A stretch of DNA of 64,000 nucleotides, taken from assembly GCA_038213375.1 (NCBI GenBank), contig JBBQTB010000008.1:62001-126000 (forward strand), given 5' to 3'. The translations under genes and the position numbers were made by a program. Origin of the DNA: JAAUTT01 sp038213375. Lineage in GTDB: Bacteria > Bacteroidota > Bacteroidia > Bacteroidales > JAAUTT01. Numbering within the stretch: the first letter of the stretch is position 1; every line of letters begins with the position of its first letter. Of the stretch, positions 36,946 through 45,261 are shown one piece after another. The notes beneath the pieces were generated by a model. That model worked only from the letters and a program-made list of their open reading frames with translations, was not told the origin of the DNA and did not search any database.

Positions 36946-38610
36946 ATGAATTTATTTGACACAGGTATTGAAAAAGGTCTAATTCGGTTTGACGAAGACA
37001 GAAATTTCATAACATATATTCATCAAAACAAAAAGCGCAATTTCAACAACCCCGAAGAAAAAGTTCAGGCAGAAACGTTTTTGAGTTTAGTTTTAATTTA
37101 TGGTTATCCTGCAAACAGGATTAAGCAATTTGTTTCTGTTCAGATGGGTTCTGAAACAAAGGAAGCCGATATTATTGTTCATTCTGATGATAATTGCGAA
37201 AGCCCTTTCATATTAGTCGAATGTAAAAAGGAAGAAATTACAGACCGTATCAAAAAGATTTATGCAATTGGCGAGAAGGAAGCTCCTGAAGTTTTCAAAG
37301 ACGGCATTGCTCTTTCTTCACAAGAAACGCTAACTATTGTAAAGTATTTTCAAAGGATTAACCTCAATAAAACTGACCTCGATAGCAAAGGTAAAGCCTT
37401 TGAAACTTTCATGGGCAGTTACTTTCGTGGCGACTTCGGGCAGTATTTTACACCTCGTCCAATCGTAAAATTTATTGTCGATTGTGTTCCAATTAATCAT
37501 AAATCAAGAGTACTCGACACAAGTTGCGGAAGTGGAGGCTTTTTGCTTTATGCGCTTGATAAAGTTCGTGAACAAGCCAACGAGTTTTACGACCCAATCA
37601 AAAACGAAAAAGACCATTACAAACATTGGCACGATTTCGCCGAAAAGAATTTGTTTGGTATCGAGATTAACGAACAGATTGCACGTACCGCCAAAATGAA
37701 TATGATTATTCACGACGACGGACACACCAACGTAATTGCATCAGACGGACTTTTGAGCGACGAGGAAATGCAAGTTAAATCACGAAACAAAGAATTTAAA
37801 TACAATTCGTTCGATTTCATTATTACCAACCCATCTTTCGGAAGTAGTATTAAGCAAACAGAAAAAGCATATTTGCACCAATACCAATTAGGAAAGAAAG
37901 AAGAAGATTGGTTAGCTGTAAAAGCTTTAAAAGAATCTTTAAGAGATTCTCAATCTACTGAAGTTCTATTTTTGGAACAATGTCACAAGTTCTTAACCGA
38001 AACTGGCTATTTGGCGGTTGTAATACCCGACGGTATTTTAACCAATAGCAGCATGCAATATGTGCGAGACAATTTAGAGGAAATGTATCGCATTGTTGCC
38101 GTTGTTTCAATGCCTCAAACCGCTTTTAGTGCTAATAGTGCGGGTGTTAAAAGCTCTGTTTTGTTCTTGCGTAAGCAGTCTGAAAAACAGACTGAAAAAA
38201 TAGCAAACCAAAAAGCCAAATTAAAAGAGGATATAAAAACCGACAATAAATACATTCTCACAGTCGAGAAATGGGAAAAGGAAAAGGCAACTGCCATTAA
38301 AAAACTGGAAGACGACGCCAAAAAGCAAAACCCAAAGGCAAGCAAAAAAGAAATAACAGATGCCGTTCAAGTCGATAAATCGGCAATACAATCTGCCTTT
38401 ACCGACAAAGTGAATTTACTGAAAGAAGAACTGACCGAAAAGTATTTCTTAGCCAAACAAAATACTTTAGACGATTACCCTATTTTTATGGCAATTGCCG
38501 AGGATATTGGCTACGATGCAACAGGGCGCAGCACCAACAACAACGAGCTAATTGAAATAGGCAAAGAGCTTTCTAAGTTTATTGCCCACATAAATAAAAC
38601 AGAAGTATAG
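36946..38610 (+). CDS. hsdM: type I restriction-modification DNA methyltransferase subunit with HsdR-like N-terminal domain
   Basis: This is a 554-residue modification subunit of a type I system. Residues 1-115 resemble the HSDR_N nuclease-like domain found at the N terminus of HsdR or fused to some HsdM proteins (ETFLSLVLIYGYPANRIKQFV, then DIIVHSDDN and FILVECKKEE). The N6-methylase domain follows, with GQYFTPRPIVKFIVD and the SAM motif VLDTSCGSGGFLLYALD. Motif IV, normally NPPY/F, reads NPSF (residues 295-298), a change at a catalytic position. The C-terminal part is charged and coiled. rhuM follows 3 bases later. No hsdR gene is in the window. Confidence 0.9.
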   Translation: MNLFDTGIEKGLIRFDEDRNFITYIHQNKKRNFNNPEEKVQAETFLSLVLIYGYPANRIKQFVSVQMGSETKEADIIVHSDDNCESPFILVECKKEEITDRIKKIYAIGEKEAPEVFKDGIALSSQETLTIVKYFQRINLNKTDLDSKGKAFETFMGSYFRGDFGQYFTPRPIVKFIVDCVPINHKSRVLDTSCGSGGFLLYALDKVREQANEFYDPIKNEKDHYKHWHDFAEKNLFGIEINEQIARTAKMNMIIHDDGHTNVIASDGLLSDEEMQVKSRNKEFKYNSFDFIITNPSFGSSIKQTEKAYLHQYQLGKKEEDWLAVKALKESLRDSQSTEVLFLEQCHKFLTETGYLAVVIPDGILTNSSMQYVRDNLEEMYRIVAVVSMPQTAFSANSAGVKSSVLFLRKQSEKQTEKIANQKAKLKEDIKTDNKYILTVEKWEKEKATAIKKLEDDAKKQNPKASKKEITDAVQVDKSAIQSAFTDKVNLLKEELTEKYFLAKQNTLDDYPIFMAIAEDIGYDATGRSTNNNELIEIGKELSKFIAHINKTEV

Positions 38611-38613
38611 GTT

Positions 38614-39609
38614 ATGGAAAATTCTACCATTATTATTTACCAAACCGAAAACGGCAATACTAAAATAGAAACCCGTTTAGAAAACGAAACTGTTTGGCTT
38701 ACTCAGGCAAAAATGAGCGAACTTTTCGGGAAAGACCGAACGGTAATTACCAAGCATATAAATAATATTTTTGAAGAACAGGAATTAGACGAAAAAAGTA
38801 ATGTGCAAATATTGCACATTGCAAATTCCGACCGTCCAACCAAGTTTTATAATCTCGATGTTATTATTTCAGTTGGTTACCGTGTAAAAAGCCATCAGGG
38901 AACCAAGTTTCGCCAATGGGCTACAGCCCGCCTTCGTGAATATATTGTAAAAGGGTTTGCAATGAACGACGAATTGCTCAAACAAGCAGGTGGAGGCAAT
39001 TATTTCGAAGAATTATTGGCGCGTATTCGCGATATACGTTCGTCCGAAAAAATATTTTGGCGAAAAGTATTGGACATTTACGCTACCAGTATCGATTACG
39101 ACCCAAAATTAGAAATGTCTATCCTGTTTTTTCAAACAGTACAAAATAAAATGCATTGGGCGGCACACGGTCACACCGCTGCCGAAATTATATACCATCG
39201 AATTGATGCAAAAAAAGAAAATCTCGGGCTTACCCATATTAAGGGAAACAAACCCACCAAACAGGAAACAGAAATAGCAAAAAACTATTTAAACGAAGAT
39301 GAGTTAAACCTACTCAACCGAATGGTAACAGCCTATTTAGAATTGGCCGAATTGCAAGCCCTTAACCGCCAACCAATGTACATGAAAGACTGGATACAGC
39401 GTTTAGACGATTTTGTGAAAATGACCGGAAACAATATTCTGCAACATGCCGGAACCATAAGCCACCAGCAAGCACTTAAAAAAGCCAATGCCGAATACGA
39501 AAAATATAAAGAACTTACAAAAAATGAACTCTCCGAGGCAGAAAAACACTTTGTTAAACAAATAGAAACTACTGCTAAAAAGTTGAACCCCAAGAAGCCT
39601 AAGAAATAA
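38614..39609 (+). CDS. rhuM: RhuM-family virulence-like protein
   Basis: The 331-residue protein matches the RhuM (PF13310) family, often found inserted between hsdM and hsdS of type I systems. Diagnostic segments are VWLTQAKMSELFGKDRTVITKHINNIF, TKFYNLDVIISVGYRVKSHQGTKFRQWAT and a later MHWAAHGHTAAEIIYHRID. The N-terminal part resembles an HTH/Bro-N-like DNA-binding region. Its biochemical role is not established. The stop overlaps the hsdS start (TAATG), which implies coupled translation. It looks intact although the genes around it are decaying. Confidence 0.9.
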   Translation: MENSTIIIYQTENGNTKIETRLENETVWLTQAKMSELFGKDRTVITKHINNIFEEQELDEKSNVQILHIANSDRPTKFYNLDVIISVGYRVKSHQGTKFRQWATARLREYIVKGFAMNDELLKQAGGGNYFEELLARIRDIRSSEKIFWRKVLDIYATSIDYDPKLEMSILFFQTVQNKMHWAAHGHTAAEIIYHRIDAKKENLGLTHIKGNKPTKQETEIAKNYLNEDELNLLNRMVTAYLELAELQALNRQPMYMKDWIQRLDDFVKMTGNNILQHAGTISHQQALKKANAEYEKYKELTKNELSEAEKHFVKQIETTAKKLNPKKPKK

Positions 39610-40394
39610 TGAGCAGCTTTACTATTTCACCAGCTCTAAATAAAAACCGTGTTTTCATTTTGCAACGAAGCAAAATTGAAAAACGGCTCGACCCATTTTA
39701 TTACGTCCCCGAATTACTCGAACTCGAAAAAAAGGTCTTAGCAAAAGAACCCAAAAAGTTAAGAAATGGCGTTTTAGAGTTCGACGATTGCAAGTATATA
39801 AACGAGGAAACTCATAACGGAATGTTGAAACGTAGTCAGGTTTTAGCAGGCGATTTACTGATTAAAATTACAGGAGTTGGGCGTATGGCGGTTGCTTCGG
39901 TGGTACCCGAATGTTTTGAAGGAAATATAAATCAGCAAGTTTGTGTTGTTAAAACAGGAAGCAAAGAAATTAGCGAAACACTTGCAGCATTTCTAAATTC
40001 CGATATTGGTGAGAAACTTGCAAGCCGCAGAAGCACTGGCGGAACTCGCCCAGCATTAGATTATCCTGCTTTACTTTCTATTCCAATTATTGAAGACAAA
40101 CGTATTTTACTGATTACAGCCAAAGTAATTGAGCAAAAACAAAAAAATGAAGCCCAAGCCGAAAAACTATTGGCAAGCATTGATGATTATTTGCTTAAAG
40201 AGTTGGGTATTACTTTGCCTGAATTAACAGAGAATACGTTAGCAAAAAGAATTTTTACATCGTCTTTGCGAGAGATATCAGGTGATAGATTTGACCCCCT
40301 ATGGTTTTTATATCTGAAAACAATTAGCAATTCAAAATATCCTACAAAACCACTTAAAACGCTTTTAAGTGAAAGAACCAACCTTAGGGTATAA
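39609..40394 (+). CDS. hsdS: type I restriction specificity subunit, truncated
   Basis: HsdS reads the target sequence through two target-recognition domains (TRDs). TRD1 and the central helix are recognisable (RSQVLAGDLLIKITGVGRMAVAS, STGGTRPALDYPALLSIPII, then KQKNEAQAEKLLASIDDYLLKELGI). TRD2 breaks off at LSERTNLRV and a stop after 261 residues; normal HsdS is over 400. In TRD1, KKLR joins directly to NGVLEFDDCKYI, where I would expect about 40 more residues (a SGGTP/PFLRVQNL-type segment), so a second internal deletion is likely. The C-terminal end survives out of frame downstream. The product is probably non-functional. Confidence 0.85.
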   Translation: MSSFTISPALNKNRVFILQRSKIEKRLDPFYYVPELLELEKKVLAKEPKKLRNGVLEFDDCKYINEETHNGMLKRSQVLAGDLLIKITGVGRMAVASVVPECFEGNINQQVCVVKTGSKEISETLAAFLNSDIGEKLASRRSTGGTRPALDYPALLSIPIIEDKRILLITAKVIEQKQKNEAQAEKLLASIDDYLLKELGITLPELTENTLAKRIFTSSLREISGDRFDPLWFLYLKTISNSKYPTKPLKTLLSERTNLRV

Positions 40395-40711
40395 ATAGTT
40401 TTTTTGTTGGATATATGATACGGTTCAAAATGGATTCAACTATCGCAGTGCCTGATTATGTTTTTGCTTTTACACAATCATCAATTTACAAGCTTTGGAC
40501 TAAAGCTATTCAGCGTTCCACCGGACAACCAAATATTAATAGTGAAGAGTACAAAAATCTCAATATTCCAGTTCCACCACTCTAGAAGCAAAAAGAAATA
40601 GCCGACCATACTACAGCTATCAGGCAACAAGCCCAACAGCTAAAAGACAAGCAGCTGAACCTGCATATAGGTTGGCAACCGATGCAAGAGACGTATCATT
40701 TAAACCATTAA
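40391..40711 (+). pseudogene. remnant 3' end of hsdS
   Basis: Shifted by two positions from the upstream frame, the DNA reads an HsdS TRD2 end: INSFFVGYMIRFKMDSTIAV, then VPDYVFAFTQSSIYKLWTKA, then SEEYKNLNIPVPPL. A TAG at 40583-40585 interrupts it before KQKEIADHTTAIRQQAQQLK, the conserved C-terminal helix, which stops at 40709-40711. Roughly 100 residues of TRD2 are missing between this part and the truncated upstream gene, so there is a deletion, a frameshift and a nonsense codon. Confidence 0.85.
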
Positions 40712-40716
40712 GCCCC

Positions 40717-41029
40717 TTAGTGCATATAATTGCCTAATTTTAAATACGTAAGGATCTGAGCGGTATGTACCTCATTTAAAAATTCTACTGTTTTAATCTC
40801 AATTACAACTTTATTCTCAACTAGTAAATCAATTCTGTAACCATGATCAAGCTTAATATCCTTATATACTATAGGCATAGGTTTTTCGTTTTGAACTTCA
40901 AGCCCTGAAATCTTTAGTTCATAAAATAAACATTCCTGGTAAGCAGACTCTAATAAGTCTGGCCCCAAGTTGACTGTGTAATTCTATTGCACAACCTATA
41001 ATTTTATTAGATAATTCGTTTTCAGTCAT
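40717..41029 (-). pseudogene. GxxExxY-family protein, frameshifted
   Basis: The family is a small PD-(D/E)XK nuclease-like protein of unknown role (PF13366). The 5' part begins MTENELSNKIIGCAIELHSQ at 41029, and the 3' part continues PDLLESAYQECLFYEL and YRIDLLVENKVVIEIKTVE. The two are in different frames, joined at a run of four G (minus strand, 40966-40963); removing one G restores LGPDLLES. The protein also stops early at KLGNYMH, lacking the usual LLINFN-type ending, where it abuts the hsdS remnant. Both ends therefore show decay. Confidence 0.85.
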
Positions 41030-41103
41030 TCGATTATTGAGTCCACTCCAAAAACGATGTTTTTGGTAATTCGTAGTATTTATAGTTTCATATACTGCTG
41101 AAT

Positions 41104-41144
41104 AATAACACGTTAAATTTGTGTAATTCGTGTAATTCGTGTCA
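41104..41144 (+). repeat. short 9-bp tandem repeat
   Basis: The unit GTGTAATTC occurs twice in succession followed by a partial third copy. The surrounding 290 bases between the GxxExxY remnant and the methylase remnant otherwise hold only AT-rich sequence with repeated CTTTGTGAAA/TTTCACAAAG words and no gene. Confidence 0.4.
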
Positions 41145-41322
41145 AAAGGACTTTTTAGAGTTGACTCATTATTTTAATCTTTGTGAAACTTAGTGGTTCT
41201 TTGAGTCCTTTGTGAAATAGCTATAACACAAAGTTTCACAAAGCATGCACAAAGTTGCTCAAAGATAAATTAACAAATTTTCATTAGCACCTCAAAAAAA
41301 GAATTAACCAAAAAACCACTAA

Positions 41323-42242
41323 ATGAAAGTAATCGTACCACCCATAAAAAGCCAAGGTATAAAAGCCAAGTTAGTTCCTTGGATTATGGAACTTGCCCCG
41401 AAAGTTAATGGCAAATGGATAGAACCATTCTTGGGAACTGGTGTTGTGGCATTTAATTCAGGGTATAAAAATGCAATTCTTAACGATACAAATCCGCATA
41501 TCATAAATTTTTATAAAGGTGTTTCAACAAAAAAAAATTACAGCACCTTTAATGAAACAGTATCTTGAACAAGAAGGAGAACTTTTAAGTAAAGCCGATA
41601 ATAAAGGTTACGAACATTATTTAAAAGTTAGGTCAGGTTCAACAGTGGAGAATTTTCGCCGTATGATTTCATTTTTCTTTCCCGTGCAGGTTTTAATGGA
41701 ATGATGAGATTTGGAAGCAAAGGAAATTGGAACATTCCATTTTGCAAAAAGCCCGATAGATTCCAACAAGCATATACTACGAAAATTACAAATCAAGTTT
41801 CGACAGTTTCGCAAATCATACAGCCTGAACCAAACTGGATATTTCTTAATAAATCTTTTGCAGACATCATTCCACTTGCCACAGAGAACGACATTATTTA
41901 TTGCGACACACCATACTACGGCAGATACGTTGACTATTATAATGGCTGGACAGAATAAGACGAAGAACTTTTATTCAACTTGCTTTCGGAAACTAAAGCA
42001 AAATTTATTCTTTCTTCATGGCATCATGACGATTGGCGACAAAATGAAATGATAGGAAAGATTTGGAGCAAATTCAATATAGTTACCAAGGATCACTTTT
42101 ATCATAATGGCGGAAGTATTGAGAATAGGCGAACATTATAGAAGCTCTTGTTTGCAATTTTGATACTGGCAGTTTTAACCAACATAATCATGGATTGAAA
42201 GAGAAGCATAAGGTTGAACAATTCGAGGTACATTTTGATTAA
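41323..42242 (+). pseudogene. D12-class DNA adenine methylase, multiply broken
   Basis: Fragments of a Dam/D12-type N6-adenine methylase lie in succession. Motif I is intact at first (KWIEPFLGTGVVAFN). A nine-A run near 41529-41537 shifts the frame into KKITAPLMKQYLEQEGELL. A one-base loss near 41630 shifts again into RFNSGEFSPYDFIFLSRAGF, continuing to IPFCKKPDRFQQAY and the catalytic CDTPYYGRYVDYYNGW (normally DPPY). A TAA at 41956-41958 interrupts it, and a fourth shift near 42140 leads to IEALVCNFDTGSFNQ and the stop at 42240-42242. With at least four lesions this cannot make a full enzyme. Confidence 0.9.
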
Positions 42243-42309
42243 TAAAAAAGTCCTTTTATTCGGCGTAGCCTCCTGACTACGCTCCTTTTAAACACCTTCA
42301 ACTTGAATG

Positions 42310-43797
42310 TCAGTTATATTTAGCCTCCCTTTCTTTAGCCTCTTGGTCCCATTTCGGTATGATGTTCTTTAGAAAATCCTGCTTAGCCTCGTTGAGCTTG
42401 GGTATATCCAATCCAATAAGTATTTGCGCTTTTTCTTTTGTGGAGATATCAGGATAAGGGACTTCGCCTTCAACCCCATGTTTCACGAGGATGCGTGACA
42501 GAAGAACTCTTGCCTCTTGCACCTGATTTATTCCATTGGCAATATTTCGAGATGTTTCGGTAGGTGAATGGAAGGAAGCACCATGGCTGGCTGCTGTGTA
42601 ATCCCAACGCCATTGAGCATGACGAATGAGCATCAAAACAGGCTGCATTTCCATTTCGGAAGCGCCTTTGTCCCAAGCTGTTTTTGCTTCGTAATGTGCA
42701 CGAACCAACGCTACTTCAAGTTTGTTTCTGATTTCAAACACTTTGTCCTGTCGGTCATATACATTCTTTCTCAAAACTTCTTCGCTTTGGCGATGACAAA
42801 CCTGGCAAGAGTTAGCCATGTTGTTCAACGGACTTTGAATACGATGGTCTGTAAACTTCTGTCCGCCTTCGCTCATGTAAGGCATGTGGCAATCGGCACA
42901 CGAAACACCGCGTTGCGAATGAATGCCGGTTGTAAAAACTTCGTAATCGGGATGCTGAGCCTTAAGCATGGGCGTTTTGCTCAGTTGATGTGTCCAATCG
43001 GAAAATCCAGTCTGATCGTAATATTTTTCGATACTATCAGCTGTGAGGCCTTTGTCCCATGGAAATGTAAGATACTTGCCCTCCCCTTTAAAATAATATT
43101 CCACATGGCACTGTGCACATACCAGTGAGCGCATTTCCTGATGAGAAGCCTGTGTGATGTCTTTGCCCATTCGGGTAAAAGCTTCCACAAGAGCCGGACG
43201 GGAAATGCGGAGATTCATAGTTTTCGGATCGTGACAATCAGCACAGCCTATGTGGTTCACAATTTCAGATCCACGGGCAGCCCATTTGCCTTTATAAAAT
43301 TCTGCAGGACCCATCTGGCTCATTAATCGCGGCACATCCGGACTCTTGCATGTCCAGCAAGTTGCGGGCTGAGGGCCATCATGTGCATCTTTCGGCGCAC
43401 CGGTTCGTAATGTTTCACGAACATCCTTTACCGCATAATAATGCCCGCGGCCTTGTTTGTATTCTTTCGAGAATGCATAGCCGGCCCACAAAATCACCAT
43501 TCTTGGATCTTCGACAAGCATATCGATAGTGCCATTTCCATTGTACTTACTTCGAAAAGTAGTGTCGGCAGTGCGAAGGTAGCTCTGGTATTCCACAGGG
43601 TAATTTTGTCCCCATACCTGATTGCGCGGCTCGTATTCAGCAATTTTCACTTTGGGTGTAGAAACAAAAACTGCTTCGGCACGTCTTTCAACAATAGATG
43701 ATGCCAGCAGTCCCAATAAAAAAACTAAAAACACTGTTACAAGGAATAAAACCCATCCTAACCAAGGTTTGCTTTTAATTGTTTTGGTGATGTTCAT
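42310..43797 (-). CDS. nrfA: ammonia-forming cytochrome c nitrite reductase, catalytic subunit
   Basis: NrfA reduces nitrite (and NO) to ammonium in the periplasm with six electrons. The 495-residue protein has an N-terminal signal-anchor helix (about 14-32). The catalytic heme motif CWTCK lies near residues 146-150, with Lys as the axial ligand that defines the family. Four ordinary heme motifs follow: CADCH, CAQCH, CADCH and CQVCH. The pattern RGVSCADCHMPYMSEGGQKFTDHRIQSP is strongly conserved. nrfH lies immediately upstream on the same strand and delivers electrons from menaquinol. This indicates anaerobic or microaerobic nitrite ammonification or nitrite/NO detoxification. Confidence 0.97.
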   Translation of the reverse strand: MNITKTIKSKPWLGWVLFLVTVFLVFLLGLLASSIVERRAEAVFVSTPKVKIAEYEPRNQVWGQNYPVEYQSYLRTADTTFRSKYNGNGTIDMLVEDPRMVILWAGYAFSKEYKQGRGHYYAVKDVRETLRTGAPKDAHDGPQPATCWTCKSPDVPRLMSQMGPAEFYKGKWAARGSEIVNHIGCADCHDPKTMNLRISRPALVEAFTRMGKDITQASHQEMRSLVCAQCHVEYYFKGEGKYLTFPWDKGLTADSIEKYYDQTGFSDWTHQLSKTPMLKAQHPDYEVFTTGIHSQRGVSCADCHMPYMSEGGQKFTDHRIQSPLNNMANSCQVCHRQSEEVLRKNVYDRQDKVFEIRNKLEVALVRAHYEAKTAWDKGASEMEMQPVLMLIRHAQWRWDYTAASHGASFHSPTETSRNIANGINQVQEARVLLSRILVKHGVEGEVPYPDISTKEKAQILIGLDIPKLNEAKQDFLKNIIPKWDQEAKEREAKYN

Positions 43798-43820
43798 GAT
43801 TTTTGTTGTTTGTTAGTTGT

Positions 43821-44399
43821 TTAATGGCTACTATCCAATAATTTTTTAATCCAATCAGGCACAGGGCTTTCAGGCAAAGGTACTCGGGCAAAGGGAACGC
43901 TCGAAAGACTGGATACTCTTCCGTGAGGTGTTTCACGGTGACATTCCCAGCATAACCGTTCTTCAGCATGTTGAAATTCTCCGGCAATTTTCTTCTGAGG
44001 TTCAAATAGTTTATTATGGCAACGTACACAATTTGCCTGAACCACCTGTATTCCCGCAGTTTTTATGTGAATTACCTGAGGTTCAGAGTGAAGTGTGAAA
44101 ATAGTGGCATGCCTAAGTCCATCCTTGGCTTTAAAACTCCAATGCCTGAAGAAATTGTCCTGTGGAACATGGCAATCGTTGCAATTTGTTACTTCGCGAT
44201 GTGAGCTATGAAACCATGTTGCATATTGAGGTGTCATTACATGGCAGTTGAGGCATGTTTTGGGAGAGTCCGACAAATATGACCATGCCTTTGAGATATA
44301 GAACGAATAGAGAAAAAGCCCGGTAAATATTCCAAGGATCAATATTGCAGGTATTTTCCATCGATCAGATGGTATAAACGCCTCTAAAAGCTTTTTCAT
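43821..44399 (-). CDS. nrfH: cytochrome c nitrite reductase small subunit
   Basis: NrfH is a membrane-anchored tetraheme quinol dehydrogenase of the NapC/NirT family that feeds NrfA. The chosen ATG (44399) gives MKKLLEAFIPSDRWKIPAIL and a single N-terminal membrane helix; an upstream ATG adds 19 residues unlike the family. Four heme motifs are visible: CLNCH, CNDCH, CVRCH and CWECH. Segments KTCLNCHVMTPQYATWFHSSHRE and FKAKDGLRHATIFT are typical NrfH. The gene ends 24 bases before nrfA, and the pair forms the standard operon. Confidence 0.96.
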   Translation of the reverse strand: MKKLLEAFIPSDRWKIPAILILGIFTGLFLYSFYISKAWSYLSDSPKTCLNCHVMTPQYATWFHSSHREVTNCNDCHVPQDNFFRHWSFKAKDGLRHATIFTLHSEPQVIHIKTAGIQVVQANCVRCHNKLFEPQKKIAGEFQHAEERLCWECHRETPHGRVSSLSSVPFARVPLPESPVPDWIKKLLDSSH

Positions 44400-44439
44400 T
44401 ACTACGATGAGTTTGGAATTATTCTCAATGATACAAAAA

Positions 44440-44453
44440 ATATGCGTGCATAT
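44440..44453. promoter_or_regulatory. palindrome upstream of nrfH, possible operator
   Basis: ATATGC (44440-44445) and GCATAT (44448-44453) form a perfect palindrome around a 2-base centre, 41 bases before the nrfH ATG. It overlaps a near-match to a -7 element on the minus strand. A regulator site is inferred only from position and symmetry. Confidence 0.35.
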
Positions 44454-44510
44454 CAATACCGTTAATTAATTTTTGGTTACCAGTATTTCAGAATGGACAG
44501 ATTATTCACT

Positions 44511-44825
44511 TCAATTACTAAATATTGCACGATAAATATGCATAAGCGCATACAAAGGATGATGTAGCATCATTAAAGGCCCTGAAAAACACATAATTGA
44601 GCGAACTTGTTCGCGTTTATCAAGTTTGTAGCATTGCGAAGGACATTTGGCGCATACAGGCTTATCATTTGCAAATCTGCATTTGTCAAGTCGATGCAAA
44701 GCGTATTGTTGTATTTCAATGCAGGATGTGCATAAAACTTTATTGCCATGTTTTTTTAGGCAATAAAGTTTTATCATTTTTGATACTATTGTTTTTTCTT
44801 CCTCAATGCGGTTTTGAAAAAACAT
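44511..44825 (-). CDS. YgbA-like nitrous-oxide-stimulated-promoter family protein
   Basis: The 104-residue protein matches the family of E. coli YgbA (PF11756), a member of the NsrR regulon. The conserved opening RIEEEKTIVSKMIKLYCLKKH is followed by cysteine-rich segments CTSCIEIQQYALHRLDKC and CAKCPSQCYKLDKREQVRSIM, consistent with metal binding. YgbA has been linked to recovery from nitrosative damage. The start is 1 base after the cupin stop, so the two are co-translated. Its place in this cluster agrees with a nitrosative-stress function. Confidence 0.85.
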   Translation of the reverse strand: MFFQNRIEEEKTIVSKMIKLYCLKKHGNKVLCTSCIEIQQYALHRLDKCRFANDKPVCAKCPSQCYKLDKREQVRSIMCFSGPLMMLHHPLYALMHIYRAIFSN

Positions 44826-44826
44826 C

Positions 44827-45156
44827 TTACTTTTCTTTGATCATAATTAACATCATTTTAAACCGCTCGATGGCTTTTAAAGCATGAGGTATATTGGCAG
44901 GCATAATAATAGCTTCCCCTGCAATAAGGACATGTAGCTTTCCACCAATTTTTATTTCTGAGGTTCCATCGAGGATATGAACCATGGCATCAAATGGAGC
45001 TGTATGCTCCGAAAGCCCTTCTCCCTTTTCAAAAGCAAACAGGGTAACATTTCCGGTCTCCTTTTTCAATACTGCTTTACTTACTACAGCCTGAGCCGAA
45101 TACGACACTGATTCAGCTACCTGAAATTTTTCGCCTTTGTTTATTACTTGTTCCAT
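44827..45156 (-). CDS. cupin-domain protein
   Basis: A single-domain cupin of 109 residues, with the conserved strands VTLFAFEKGEGLSEHTAPFDAM, a glycine-rich GTSEIKIGGK turn and the second motif IIMPANIPHALKAIE. Histidines in both motifs can bind a metal. Such small cupins are recurrent partners of Hcp, YgbA and NO-responsive genes in anaerobes, but their reaction is not known. It lies between the ferredoxin-domain gene and the YgbA-like gene on the same strand. Confidence 0.85.
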   Translation of the reverse strand: MEQVINKGEKFQVAESVSYSAQAVVSKAVLKKETGNVTLFAFEKGEGLSEHTAPFDAMVHILDGTSEIKIGGKLHVLIAGEAIIMPANIPHALKAIERFKMMLIMIKEK

Positions 45157-45261
45157 TATTTTGAAGTTTTAGTTGATAAGTCAGGAGTTAGAAGAAAATA
45201 ATATTCCCTTATAACTGCTAACACATTTTGCATTATTAATTTCACCTTTATACATACATTT

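Noticed and set aside
36946..42242. A novel defence system around HsdM-RhuM
   Set aside because: RhuM between hsdM and hsdS is a known arrangement, and the other members are broken remnants of known families, so this is decay and not a new system.
42263..42282. GCGTAG/CTACGC hairpin downstream of nrfA as a terminator
   Set aside because: The stem has only 6 bp and there is no T run on the minus strand.
44400..44456. Longer nrfH frame from an upstream ATG
   Set aside because: The extra 19 residues contain a Cys-His pattern not seen in NrfH and precede its membrane helix; ATG 44399 fits the family.
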